55,489 nucleotides of DNA. It comes from Candidatus Neomarinimicrobiota bacterium (GTDB lineage Bacteria; Fidelibacterota; JAANXI01). Numbering within the stretch: position 1 is the stretch's first letter; every line of letters begins with the position of its first letter. Shown here in pieces: positions 24,274 through 33,383 of the stretch. The position numbers and the translations under genes were made by a program. The stretch lies in NCBI GenBank assembly GCA_021734025.1, contig JAIPJS010000024.1:1-55489 (forward strand), read 5' to 3'. Below the pieces are notes generated by a model. That model was not told the origin of the DNA. It worked only from the letters and a program-made list of their open reading frames with translations, and did not search any database.

Positions 24274-26722
24274 TGTTCCTGGCGCTCAATTTTTCCCTGA
24301 CGGCCGGGATTTGCTTAATAAAGAAAATCAGCAGGATAACATGCACTATCCACAAGAAGACATTCGCGGAAATCAGGCTGGCATGAAAGACGGTTGCCTC
24401 GATGTTCATAGTCACTGAGTGGCTGCCCTCCGGAATAACCACACCCCGCTGAAACGCATTGACCTTGTGGATTTCCACAGGTTCTCCATCAATCGTCGCC
24501 TCCCACCAGATCGGCAAATAATTTTCACTCAGTACCAGCAGACCTTCTCGTGGTGTCTCTACTTCCACTTTAATGCTGTTCGCATCAAATGAACTTACAT
24601 CCGCTGTATACGCAACCGAATCGGTGGTAGTCTGGCTCAAAAACGCGGATCCCGCCACCGCTTCTCGAAGAGGGTTAAATGATGATTGATTGAGCACCTG
24701 ACGCTGCGCCGACGCTTTCGGAACAACCCGCGTATTATAGACCATCCAGGCGCGCGGTCCGGGATTTTTGACTTCATGCAGCACCCATTTTTGCTGCGGG
24801 TCCTGTCCAAGAATGTTGACGTGTTCGCTGGGAATTTGTCCGTCTGCCACCAGGTATTTCACGTTCAACATCTTCACGATATTCCAGTTAATAGAGTTCC
24901 CCTGCTCGGTGCCCTGATACAGGTTCTCTTCGATCATCTTCTGATAGTTGAACATTTTGGCCGCATGATAGCCGCCGACAGACTGGTGAAAATATGCCCA
25001 GCGATTACTGTTAAACAGGTTTCCCACGGGAAATACCCGGTATAATCCGGTATCCTGTTGTATATAATTATCGACCTGCGTCTTCTGGATAGCCCGTTCG
25101 GTCTGTGTTTGTGGCACGAATTCCCGCAGATACCGTCGGTCGACGCCGTACATATCGATGACCATCAGCACTAGCAGGATAGGGGCCAACACTTTCGCGT
25201 TCAAATAATTTTTGAGATACGCATACAGGGCTCCGCCTGCAAAGAAAAGAAGAATCAGAACCCGCCAGGCATCAGTTTTCAGCATATCCAATCTAGCGTT
25301 TTGAATCATCTGCAAGACTTGATCCCGATATTGTTGTGCCTCCATCGATTTCATCAGTTCGAATTGGTTTCCCATGAGCAGCGGAATAAGTGCGATGACA
25401 GCCATCCCACCGGCGACCCCGCCCAGTAATTTCAGGTGCTGTTTCCACTGGGACTTATCAAGATCCAGCACATACTGTAAACCAAATGCTGCCAATATGG
25501 GCGCCGAAATGCGTACCAGATACAATATCATCGATGGAGCTCGAAATTTGTCGAACAATGGCATAAAGTTGAAAAAGAGATCGAACACAGGCGAAAAATG
25601 GCGTCCAAACGAAATAAGCAGTGCTGCAACGGTCAACACAAGTAACGCCTTCACAATGTTATTCTTCCAAAAACTGATAATGCCGATAAGTGCGAGGAAA
25701 ACACTCAAAATTCCAAGATACTGTGTAGTGCTGGTAAACGGCATATCACCCCAGTATGCCGGTATGGTTCTCCCCTGCAATTGCGGGACGGCACTACCAG
25801 TATATTCATACTGTGAACTCCCGCCGAAGTAATTCGGGATAATAAATGTGGTAATTTCTTCAGGAGGGAAGGACCATTTTGTCGCATACCCTTTATCGAG
25901 TCCGCCCCCTTGGGCAGTGTTTTCTGTCTCTCCGCTGGATCCACGTATGCTGTACGGCAGATATTGCTCCGTCAGTACCATCCTTGGAGCAGAAATGACG
26001 CCGGCCACTAGAATGACGCCAATAAGTAATCCGAGTTGCAATCCCAGTTTGTTCCACTCTTTGTTTTGGACGTATTGGATAATAAATGGAACGCCGAGCG
26101 CCAACAGGAAAAACCCCGAATAATACACAATTTGATAATGGTTTGTCCTCACCATCAGTGCCAACGCCAGTGTAAACGCACCAAAAGAAAAAATCGAAGT
26201 CTTTTTCACATAAAACAGGAATGTGCTGGCCAAGAGCGGTGTAAACATGATTGCCCTCATCTTGGTATTGTGCCCAGCGTTAATCAATCCGAGATGGTGT
26301 GGTACCAGAACGAATATCAACGCACCGAACACACTTACGAACCAAGATAAACCGACTTGTCGCAAAAACAGATAAAAGAAAAATCCGCCCACCAGGAAAT
26401 ATAGAAATGTCCAGGGCACCGGCATTTTTTGTATTAGCGTATCCACTGAATATACAGCAATCGGAACGGAGATATTCACAGCCGGCATACCGGCAAACAT
26501 GTTCGTAGCCCACAGGGCAAGGTCATCATGAGTAGCGTTGTAATCACGTATACTTTTAGAAGCACCTTTCCATGCGATAGTATCTTCCGCATGCGGTCCC
26601 ATATTCTGGAAAATGACTGGAGAGAAATAGAGCAACATTGCCACCATTATAATGACAAAGGCAAGCCCGTGCTGTTTCCATTTCGCCAGATTCCCGGTAA
26701 AAATATTCCTTGATGTCTGCAT
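24266..26722 (-). CDS. YfhO family multi-membrane protein (GT-C-like)
   Basis: The 818-residue protein has about 12 membrane helices and a final one near the C terminus, with a large extracytoplasmic domain between. The motif INAGHNTKMRAI near residue 149-160 and the long loop after LTEQYLPYS are typical of YfhO proteins. YfhO homologues resemble GT-C transferases and are required to glycosylate teichoic acids or lipids in Firmicutes. The donor is thought to be a polyprenyl-phosphate sugar. The GT2 enzyme at 27885 could supply it. It is flanked by two GT4 genes. Confidence 0.88.
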   Translation of the reverse strand: MQTSRNIFTGNLAKWKQHGLAFVIIMVAMLLYFSPVIFQNMGPHAEDTIAWKGASKSIRDYNATHDDLALWATNMFAGMPAVNISVPIAVYSVDTLIQKMPVPWTFLYFLVGGFFFYLFLRQVGLSWFVSVFGALIFVLVPHHLGLINAGHNTKMRAIMFTPLLASTFLFYVKKTSIFSFGAFTLALALMVRTNHYQIVYYSGFFLLALGVPFIIQYVQNKEWNKLGLQLGLLIGVILVAGVISAPRMVLTEQYLPYSIRGSSGETENTAQGGGLDKGYATKWSFPPEEITTFIIPNYFGGSSQYEYTGSAVPQLQGRTIPAYWGDMPFTSTTQYLGILSVFLALIGIISFWKNNIVKALLVLTVAALLISFGRHFSPVFDLFFNFMPLFDKFRAPSMILYLVRISAPILAAFGLQYVLDLDKSQWKQHLKLLGGVAGGMAVIALIPLLMGNQFELMKSMEAQQYRDQVLQMIQNARLDMLKTDAWRVLILLFFAGGALYAYLKNYLNAKVLAPILLVLMVIDMYGVDRRYLREFVPQTQTERAIQKTQVDNYIQQDTGLYRVFPVGNLFNSNRWAYFHQSVGGYHAAKMFNYQKMIEENLYQGTEQGNSINWNIVKMLNVKYLVADGQIPSEHVNILGQDPQQKWVLHEVKNPGPRAWMVYNTRVVPKASAQRQVLNQSSFNPLREAVAGSAFLSQTTTDSVAYTADVSSFDANSIKVEVETPREGLLVLSENYLPIWWEATIDGEPVEIHKVNAFQRGVVIPEGSHSVTMNIEATVFHASLISANVFLWIVHVILLIFFIKQIPAVREKLSARNSE

Positions 26723-26757
26723 ACTCTGTTTTACCTGATTGGTTGAATTGTATTTGT

Positions 26758-27879
26758 TCAGATTAATTTCAGGAGTGTATCCCGAAGTGAATCCCAGCTA
26801 AACATGTCCAAATGTTTCACAATATTTCCCCGAAAATCAATACTGTTCCGCTGCTCCGAATATTTGTAGACAGCCCCAGCAAGCGAGACGGCGTCGTTGG
26901 GCGGCACCAAATACCCGGTCTCGTCTTCGAACACTACGTCCGGCAATCCGCCAACCTCTGTGGCAATCACCGGCCTGTTAAAGTGATATGCTATTGGAAT
27001 TATCCCGCTCTGTGTTGCGTTAAGGTAAGGCAAAACGACTATATCCGCATTCTGAAAATACCATCCGACTTCGGCATCCGGGACATACTCGTCCACCACC
27101 GTAACATCATTGGAAAGCCCTAATTCTTGTATCTGCTGTAAATAGCCCTCCTTCTCCTCATAAAATTCTCCAACTACCAAGAGATGAGTATCCAGAGATT
27201 CCAGGATCTTAGGCATAGCCTCCAACAGAACATGCAGCCCTTTATACGGTCGAATGAGCCCAAAGTATAATAAGGTGATTTCCGTCTCAGGAATTTCCAC
27301 TGGTGGAATCATATCCGGTGCTGGTTCCGGGAAAAATGAGTAGACTGGATGAGTATGGACTCTGGTCTCCGCATTCGGCTTGTATTCCAGTAGCCGCTCC
27401 ATTTCCAGAGAGGACTGTACCAGAAATTTCTTTACAGGATTATATGCATATCGCAATAGCTGCTTATCGAAAAACGAAGACTCATGGGGTTCCACATTGT
27501 GACACAGGAAAATAATCGAGGTGTGTTCACTCCCGACCCGTCGTGCAATAAAATGGTACGCCGGAGCAAAGAACGGATGCCACCACTGAAAAATTACCGC
27601 CCTGGGACTTCGCTCGTTGATATAACTGGATACGGAGTACCAGGTGAGTGGATTCGCCGAAGATAACTTCCGGGTGTTCGGTACAGACAACTCCTGTGGA
27701 TTGGGAGCAAACTGCGTTTTGCCCGGAAAGAGGATTTCGGGATATAAATAGGTGAAGTTGACGATCTCGGTCGGCAAGACTTCATTTAACGAAGTCGATA
27801 ATTGCCCCGTATAGTTCGCAATCCCGCCCCGATAGGGAGAAGCCGGACCTACAACGATGACTTCCGGCGAAGCAGCCAC
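26758..27879 (-). CDS. Glycosyltransferase family 4
   Basis: The 373-residue enzyme has an N-terminal acceptor domain with GPASPYRGGIANYTGQL. Its donor domain shows YFGLIRPYKGLHVLLEAM, LPYLNATQSGIIPIAY and the stretch RPVIATEVGGLPDVV, the usual retaining GT4 donor site. It is cytoplasmic, with no membrane helix. It follows the GT2 gene by 5 bases and precedes yfhO by 35. Acceptor and sugar cannot be read from sequence. Confidence 0.9.
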   Translation of the reverse strand: MAASPEVIVVGPASPYRGGIANYTGQLSTSLNEVLPTEIVNFTYLYPEILFPGKTQFAPNPQELSVPNTRKLSSANPLTWYSVSSYINERSPRAVIFQWWHPFFAPAYHFIARRVGSEHTSIIFLCHNVEPHESSFFDKQLLRYAYNPVKKFLVQSSLEMERLLEYKPNAETRVHTHPVYSFFPEPAPDMIPPVEIPETEITLLYFGLIRPYKGLHVLLEAMPKILESLDTHLLVVGEFYEEKEGYLQQIQELGLSNDVTVVDEYVPDAEVGWYFQNADIVVLPYLNATQSGIIPIAYHFNRPVIATEVGGLPDVVFEDETGYLVPPNDAVSLAGAVYKYSEQRNSIDFRGNIVKHLDMFSWDSLRDTLLKLI

Positions 27880-27884
27880 GATAT

Positions 27885-28829
27885 CTATTCGATGATTTCA
27901 CGGATTTGCGGTTTGTCCCTACCGCGTTCCTGATAGGCCAGCATCTCGCCCAACAATCCAATGGAAAAGAGCTGCACACCGACAATTACTAATAATACCG
28001 CCAGGAATAACAGCGGACGATTACTTAATGAGCCGCCCATAAACCAATAGATCGCAAGATAAAGGTTAATTCCCAGTCCCAGTCCTGTCATGATAAGGCC
28101 GCCCATACCAAAGAAGTGCATGGGGCGTTTGGTGTATTTACTGAGGAAAAGGACGGTAATAAAATCAAAAAACCCGCGGAAAAACCGAGCCACCCCGTAC
28201 TTCGTTTTGCCGTACTGCCGCGGGTGATGTTGTACCACTTTCTCGCCAATACTATATCCCAGAAAATGCGCCATGACCGGGATATATCGATGGAGCTCCC
28301 CATGGATGTTGAGGTCTTTTACCACATTCTTCCGGTAGGCTTTTAAACCACAGTTAAAATCATGGATATTGATGCCAGTGGTCCAGCGGGTCACCGCGTT
28401 AAACAGTTTCGACGGCAGCCTCTTCGATAGGGGATCGTGCCGGACCTTTTTCCAGCCGGAGACTAGATCTGTGCCATTCTCCAGCATCTCTACCAGTTCC
28501 GGAATTTCTTCAGGATCGTCCTGGAGGTCCGCATCCATGGTAATCACGTATTCGCCCCGGACCCGGCGGAAACCCTCCATGAGCGCCGCGGCTTTGCCGT
28601 AATTCCTGCGAAATCGAACATAATTCAAACTCGGATATTGAGTAACAAGTCGTTCCATTTCGCCGGCTGTTCCGTCCGAGCTGCCGTCGTCAATAACCCA
28701 TATATCATAGTTCTCGGAAGCATAATCCGTTAATACCGTGGTAATCCGGTCCATTAACTCGGGCAGCGATTCCACTTCATTGAAGGCCGGAATAATTACG
28801 GAAACCTTCACAGGATTGTCAGCTGGCAT
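27885..28829 (-). CDS. Polyprenyl-phosphate glycosyltransferase (GT2, DPMS/ArnC/GtrB-like)
   Basis: The 314-residue protein has a GT-A domain opening VSVIIPAFNEVESLPEL. It contains a DDGSSDGT motif, the metal-binding DADLQDDPEEIPEL, and the QxxxxR-like region after the basic KKVRHDPLSKRLPS. Two C-terminal membrane helices (about 235-260 and 270-300) match the GtrB/ArnC type, which transfers a sugar from a nucleotide donor to undecaprenyl phosphate. The product could feed YfhO. The start overlaps the DUF4292 gene by 11 bases. Confidence 0.9.
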   Translation of the reverse strand: MPADNPVKVSVIIPAFNEVESLPELMDRITTVLTDYASENYDIWVIDDGSSDGTAGEMERLVTQYPSLNYVRFRRNYGKAAALMEGFRRVRGEYVITMDADLQDDPEEIPELVEMLENGTDLVSGWKKVRHDPLSKRLPSKLFNAVTRWTTGINIHDFNCGLKAYRKNVVKDLNIHGELHRYIPVMAHFLGYSIGEKVVQHHPRQYGKTKYGVARFFRGFFDFITVLFLSKYTKRPMHFFGMGGLIMTGLGLGINLYLAIYWFMGGSLSNRPLLFLAVLLVIVGVQLFSIGLLGEMLAYQERGRDKPQIREIIE

Positions 28830-29565
28830 GGGCCTGTCCGTTTCGTTGAATGTTTATCTCATGGTAATTGATGCTGAAAAACCGCTTGAGTGCCGATTGC
28901 TCCACCTGAATGGTTCGGGGCAGTTTTATCCCATCGACTTCCGCGTAATCGGTAAGTGTAATTGTGGTTTCCACCCCCGTACTCTTATTGGTTTCTTCAT
29001 ACTTCGTAATCTTTCGGCTCATCGGATCAACCCAATACTGCAACGTTGCATCCTCCGTTTGATACCGGAGTATATACGAACTTTCCGTCATCTCATCCTG
29101 TATCAGTTCTGTCGTAGCATCACTGGGGAAATTGATGGCTCCAATGAGAATCCGGAGGAGGTCCTGACGTCCCGTCATAATCGCCGGCATTCCGGGGATT
29201 CCTAATTCATCAGGTGCGCCGATGTAATCCAGTTCACCCTTCGCATTATAAAAGGACAGATAGTTTTTCCGCACCTCCAATGTCCCGAATTGTCCTCCGA
29301 ATGGCGTCTTAATTTCAACAATGGCCAGGGTAAAAGGCGTTACCATGATCTGACTGCGAATCCGACCGGACTGTTCCGGAGTATCGAGGGTCAGTGTGGC
29401 ACTCCCCTGGAAAGATTTGATGGTATTGAAATCCGCTTCGATTTCTTCGGACAGTTGTTGAGGAGTTTGATCAGTTGGCATTAACCGAAAGCCAGGGCGT
29501 CCGGCACAATTCATAAACAGGACGGTCAGAATCATCACAGATAATGTTAATCGAAGCGAGGGCAT
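28819..29565 (-). CDS. DUF4292 outer-membrane-type lipoprotein
   Basis: The 248-residue protein has a lipoprotein signal, with lipobox LFMNC giving a mature N-terminal Cys near residue 20. A LolA/LppX-like beta-sandwich follows. The layout (helix IEADFNTIKSFQGSATL, then repeated strands and the central element QDLLRILIGAI) fits DUF4292, common in FCB genomes. LolA-like folds bind lipids or lipoproteins; a specific ligand is not known. It lies 2 bases after the TPR lipoprotein gene and overlaps the GT2 gene, linking envelope assembly to glycan synthesis. Confidence 0.78.
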   Translation of the reverse strand: MPSLRLTLSVMILTVLFMNCAGRPGFRLMPTDQTPQQLSEEIEADFNTIKSFQGSATLTLDTPEQSGRIRSQIMVTPFTLAIVEIKTPFGGQFGTLEVRKNYLSFYNAKGELDYIGAPDELGIPGMPAIMTGRQDLLRILIGAINFPSDATTELIQDEMTESSYILRYQTEDATLQYWVDPMSRKITKYEETNKSTGVETTITLTDYAEVDGIKLPRTIQVEQSALKRFFSINYHEINIQRNGQAHAS

Positions 29566-29567
29566 AG

Positions 29568-31271
29568 TTACCTGATTTTCTGCCGGATTTCCTGGTTGTC
29601 CGGATCCAGTTTGAGCGCCTGGTCGTATAATTCATTCGCCCTGGCGGATTGGCCGAGTTTGGAGTAGACATCCCCTAAGTGCTCCAATACTTCAACATTC
29701 GCCCCGCTGATCTGCAGGGCTTTTTCAATATATTTCTTTGCCTTGGCATACTTGCCCTGCTGGAAATACACCCATCCCTTGGTATCCAGATAGGATGCAT
29801 TTTTCGGTTCAAGTTCCAAAGCGCGGTTCACCATTTCCAGCGCTTTATCCAGATTTTTGCCCTCGACTGCATACATATATGCCAAATTATTCAGATAGAG
29901 CGGCTCTTCCGGCGCGGCCTCTAACAACTCCTTGTAAATGACCTCCGCAGAATCTTTTTTTCCTAATTGATCATAGGTGAACGCCAGGAAATGCCGCGAA
30001 CGCATGGAGGTGCTATCCATTTGCAATGCAGTCGTCAGCTTGGATCTCGCAGAATCGTATTGCTGGGAGATGTAATAGGATATCCCCTGATGTTCATAGA
30101 GTTCCACCTCCTCCGGAAATTGTGTGATTCCCTCTTCCAGAATTTGCACAGACGCGCCATACTCTTCCTGCTGGCGCAATGAAATCCCGAGCCCCAGATA
30201 CCCCCCCAGGATAGAGTCGTTCTGCCTGAGTAGTTGCCGATAATATTTTTCCGATTCATCAAAAAAGGATTGAGCCCGGGCAGAATCTCCGTCAGCCAAC
30301 GCCTGCTCACCGATGTTGAGCGCAGAGCCGCCAAGGTAATAGAGTACCCGGTTCTCGGTCGAATCCTCATCAAAGAATGGCCTAAGTATTGTATAGGCTG
30401 AATCGGCGCTCCCGGTACGGAAATACAATTCACCGAGCAACAATTTGTACTCATCATTTGGATTTTGCTTATCCAATTTTTGCAGAATTGTAATTGCCGA
30501 ATCCGTTGCTCCACTCTCGGCATAAACCTTGGCCATTTCCAGCGGGTAGTTTTCTCCCTCCGGATGGTCCGTGGCCAGCATCTGGATAAGGCGCTTCACA
30601 TCATCAAACCGGCCCAACTGCAGATAAATTCGCTGGGCTTTCTTCAGATAATCAATACGATCTGTATCATATTGATACAACCGTTCATAAATTTCAGCCA
30701 CTTTCGGATATTTCTGTTGGCGAGCATAAATTTCGCCAAGCCGGGCTAACGCCTCTCTTTTGACCGTTTCGTCACTCAGTTCGTTGAGAATCTGCTGATT
30801 CGTTTCAATCGCCTTCTGAAACTGTTGAGAAATGGTATACACTTCTCCCAGCATCGGCAGGAATTCCGCCTTATCACCCGTCTGCCCCAGTCCAGCCAGA
30901 ATTGTCCGTTCCGCCTGATCGTATTTCCGCAGCATGAGATAAGTCTGCGCGAGTTCACTGTAGATAGTGGCAGATGTGGAGTCAAAGTGGAGTGCTTCCT
31001 GAAACTCCAGCGCCGCCATGGCATAGTTCCCCTGCATCTGCGCGGAGACACCCTCCATGTAGTGCTGAATCGCCCGCGAATTATACTCCCGGAGTTCCTG
31101 CTTCTCGTCCGCCGCATCACGCTCCTGCTGGGGCGTGGTATCCGGCCCGGTTCCCGCACAAGCTGCAAGCAGTGCACTTACAAAAAGGAATCCAACGGCA
31201 CGAAAAATCCCAGACACAGAAAAAGGGCTGTGACTAAGAGCGTCCAGCCCCTCTCGTTTCCAAATCGTCAC
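29568..31271 (-). CDS. TPR-repeat lipoprotein
   Basis: The protein of up to 567 residues consists mainly of about 12-14 tetratricopeptide repeats, such as AALEFQEALHFDSTSATIYSE and AKKYIEKALQISGANVEVLE. A lipobox SALLAAC is present. The open frame begins at GTG 31271, but the first 18 codons coincide with a terminator-like hairpin. A GTG at 31217 would give a normal 20-residue lipoprotein signal (SGIFRAVGFLFVSALLAAC). Neither has a strong ribosome-binding site. It is probably an outer-membrane scaffold, and its coupling to DUF4292 suggests a shared role. Confidence 0.85.
   Translation of the reverse strand: MTIWKREGLDALSHSPFSVSGIFRAVGFLFVSALLAACAGTGPDTTPQQERDAADEKQELREYNSRAIQHYMEGVSAQMQGNYAMAALEFQEALHFDSTSATIYSELAQTYLMLRKYDQAERTILAGLGQTGDKAEFLPMLGEVYTISQQFQKAIETNQQILNELSDETVKREALARLGEIYARQQKYPKVAEIYERLYQYDTDRIDYLKKAQRIYLQLGRFDDVKRLIQMLATDHPEGENYPLEMAKVYAESGATDSAITILQKLDKQNPNDEYKLLLGELYFRTGSADSAYTILRPFFDEDSTENRVLYYLGGSALNIGEQALADGDSARAQSFFDESEKYYRQLLRQNDSILGGYLGLGISLRQQEEYGASVQILEEGITQFPEEVELYEHQGISYYISQQYDSARSKLTTALQMDSTSMRSRHFLAFTYDQLGKKDSAEVIYKELLEAAPEEPLYLNNLAYMYAVEGKNLDKALEMVNRALELEPKNASYLDTKGWVYFQQGKYAKAKKYIEKALQISGANVEVLEHLGDVYSKLGQSARANELYDQALKLDPDNQEIRQKIR
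31220..31251 (-). terminator. Rho-independent terminator after the zinc-ribbon gene
   Basis: On the minus strand GGGCTG (31250-31245) pairs with CAGCCC (31230-31225), followed by five T residues. It lies 28 bases after the small zinc-ribbon gene and just before the alternative start of the TPR lipoprotein. It may separate the two transcripts or attenuate read-through. Confidence 0.65.
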
Positions 31272-31278
31272 TGGTATG

Positions 31279-31479
31279 TTAACCTAGGACTTCTGAACGA
31301 TTACAATTGCAGACTGCGGTCATTTTTTGGTTAAATTTCCAGCTCGTTTGTGTTTCATTCTGTACAGAAGATACCTGCTGCACAAATTCATACAATTCGC
31401 CACATTCGGGACAATGTCGTCCCTTATCTTCCGTTGCTGCTGCAACCTTATCGGCGAATGATTTTGGTTTTTTGGCCAT
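31279..31479 (-). CDS. Small zinc-ribbon-like protein
   Basis: The 66-residue protein has a CPECG knuckle at residues 23-27 and a second CNC pair near 57-59. Four cysteines with this spacing suggest one bound zinc. The N terminus is lysine-rich (MAKKPKSFADK). It resembles small zinc-ribbon proteins of unknown function. GAGGAGG 6 bases upstream is a strong ribosome-binding site and lies inside the diguanylate cyclase gene. The start overlaps that gene's stop by 1 base (TAATG), so expression is coupled. DNA- or RNA-binding is possible but unproven. Confidence 0.75.
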   Translation of the reverse strand: MAKKPKSFADKVAAATEDKGRHCPECGELYEFVQQVSSVQNETQTSWKFNQKMTAVCNCNRSEVLG

Positions 31480-33269
31480 TATGCCTCCTCAATTGACTTC
31501 TTTTGTTGATATGTTTGTACCGAATTTCCACCAATTTGTTTCACCTGATACATTGCTTCATCCGCCCGCTCAATTAAGCCTTCTGCTGTCTCGGCGTGTG
31601 ACGGATACTCAGCAATGCCAACACTGATAGTTATTCGCTCCTTGATGCTATTTTTTTCAAATTGAAATTGTTTTATACCTTCCCGGATCCTGTTTGCCGT
31701 TTTCTCGGAATTTTTGGCCGAAGCGTTCACTAAAATAATCGCAAATTCTTCCCCGCCATACCGGGCAACCATGTCGATATTCCTCACGGACTCTTTAATG
31801 ATCCGGGCGACCTCCTTCAGCATATAGTCTCCGTAGAGGTGTCCATGGGTATCGTTAATCCGCTTGAACTTATCCAAATCCGCAATGAACAATGTAAAGG
31901 GGGAATCATACCGATCACTCCGCTGAATTTCATCCTCAAGGCGCTCCCGGAAGGCCCGATAATTCGAGACTCCGGTTAATTCATCCTTCGTCGCAATATT
32001 TTTCATATAGCGATAAAGATAAAAACGATTGAGCCCAGCACCAAACACCGAACCAACCATCATCAGGATATCCTGTTCCTGCTCGCTAAAGGCCCCTGGC
32101 TTTTTGCTCTGCAGAATGATTGCCCCGTAAGTTTCAGAGTGGCTTTGAATTGGAACCAATAAAGTGGACTGGTGTTCTGTCCATTCACTCTGGAGTTCCG
32201 GCATAACCGATTCGCTCTCCGCAGATTCGGTAAACAACTGCGGTTGCCCGGAATGGATAACCTCCGCTAACCGTGATTCCCGTAATTCAAACCGGTATCC
32301 CTTGCCGGGGTGCTCCACTGTCCCGTCGACAGCGGCCACTTCCGCCTGGCTCGAATTCTGAGCCTGGAGCAAAACAACAGTGACGCTTTCATATTCGAAC
32401 AGTTCCCGGTTCACCTGGACGATTTGCTGGAGGAGTTCCTCCTGGTTATCCGTCAAACTTAACCGGGAATTTACCTTGCAGAGCCTGGCATATAATCGTT
32501 TTTGTTCAATCAATTGATCCAGAGAATCCAGCTGGACCATCGCGTCAGAAATAATTTGCGCATATTCATTGAGCAATGTTTGATCTGCTGCGCCATAACT
32601 CCCCCTGGCCGTATCATCGACGGCGAGTACACCAATAGGCTGCCCCCGATATCGAAGCGGGACGGCCATATACGATTGTACTCCGGACGCGGGCTCCTCA
32701 TAGTATCCGAGCGTTTCTTCCTCCTGCCGGACATCGGAAATGATCACCGGCTCATTGGTTACAAAAGCTTTACTGAGGAGCGTTTGGCCTGCACGAACTT
32801 TAAATTTTAGTGTTTCATCGTTTGGGAGATAACTATCCTGAAGGACCAATTGCCCGGTAGCCCCGTCAGTGATATAAAGCATAACTGCATGGCTTACCAT
32901 GGTTTCACTAATTACATGCAAGAGCTGACCGAGGAATTCATTGTAGGCTTCTGTAGCATCGACCTGATCTTCCGAGGATTTACTATCGGGAATAATTTGG
33001 AAATCGAATTCCATCTGAGAAAGTTGGGACCCAGATTCCGTCGAAGCACCGGATCCAGACTGTGAGAATTCCGTAACGGCAATGGATGTAACCTGTAGAT
33101 CCTGTAACAATATCCAGAGATACACCCCGAAGCCAGCGAGCATCAGTGCTTTGACAATCCATCCTAAACCGGTCTGAGGAACACCAGGATACAAAAAAAC
33201 ACCAACGGCAAGCACGCCGAATACCAACGCTAAAACTATATATAAACGAATGTTAACCCCGCTGGGCAT
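31479..33269 (-). CDS. Diguanylate cyclase with two GAF domains
   Basis: The 596-residue protein has two membrane helices at the N terminus (about 8-26 and 35-55), two GAF domains (about 105-250 and 270-415) and a C-terminal GGDEF domain. The active site is RYGGEEFAII. The motif RNID, five residues before it, is a complete RxxD inhibitory I-site. It is therefore predicted to make c-di-GMP under product feedback, with the GAF domains sensing a small ligand or redox cue. No EAL or HD-GYP partner is in the window. The Shine-Dalgarno GGAGGGG sits in the stem of the upstream terminator. Confidence 0.93.
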   Translation of the reverse strand: MPSGVNIRLYIVLALVFGVLAVGVFLYPGVPQTGLGWIVKALMLAGFGVYLWILLQDLQVTSIAVTEFSQSGSGASTESGSQLSQMEFDFQIIPDSKSSEDQVDATEAYNEFLGQLLHVISETMVSHAVMLYITDGATGQLVLQDSYLPNDETLKFKVRAGQTLLSKAFVTNEPVIISDVRQEEETLGYYEEPASGVQSYMAVPLRYRGQPIGVLAVDDTARGSYGAADQTLLNEYAQIISDAMVQLDSLDQLIEQKRLYARLCKVNSRLSLTDNQEELLQQIVQVNRELFEYESVTVVLLQAQNSSQAEVAAVDGTVEHPGKGYRFELRESRLAEVIHSGQPQLFTESAESESVMPELQSEWTEHQSTLLVPIQSHSETYGAIILQSKKPGAFSEQEQDILMMVGSVFGAGLNRFYLYRYMKNIATKDELTGVSNYRAFRERLEDEIQRSDRYDSPFTLFIADLDKFKRINDTHGHLYGDYMLKEVARIIKESVRNIDMVARYGGEEFAIILVNASAKNSEKTANRIREGIKQFQFEKNSIKERITISVGIAEYPSHAETAEGLIERADEAMYQVKQIGGNSVQTYQQKKSIEEA

Positions 33270-33275
33270 AAGCGC

Positions 33276-33313
33276 AAAACCCCTCCATTGGCTGCAAGTC
33301 TATGGTCGAGGGG
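33276..33313 (-). terminator. Rho-independent terminator after the anti-sigma gene
   Basis: On the minus strand CCCCTCGACCAT and ATGGAGGGG form a stem broken by a small bulge, followed by TTTT. It closes the long porX-to-anti-sigma run. The GGAGGG strand of the stem is also the only plausible ribosome-binding site of the diguanylate cyclase gene at 33269. Confidence 0.7.
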
Positions 33314-33383
33314 AATTTTAATACCGATCCCCCCCAAAATCAACGACAAAAGGGAGTCGGGTAGAAGACCGAAAGCCGAACGA

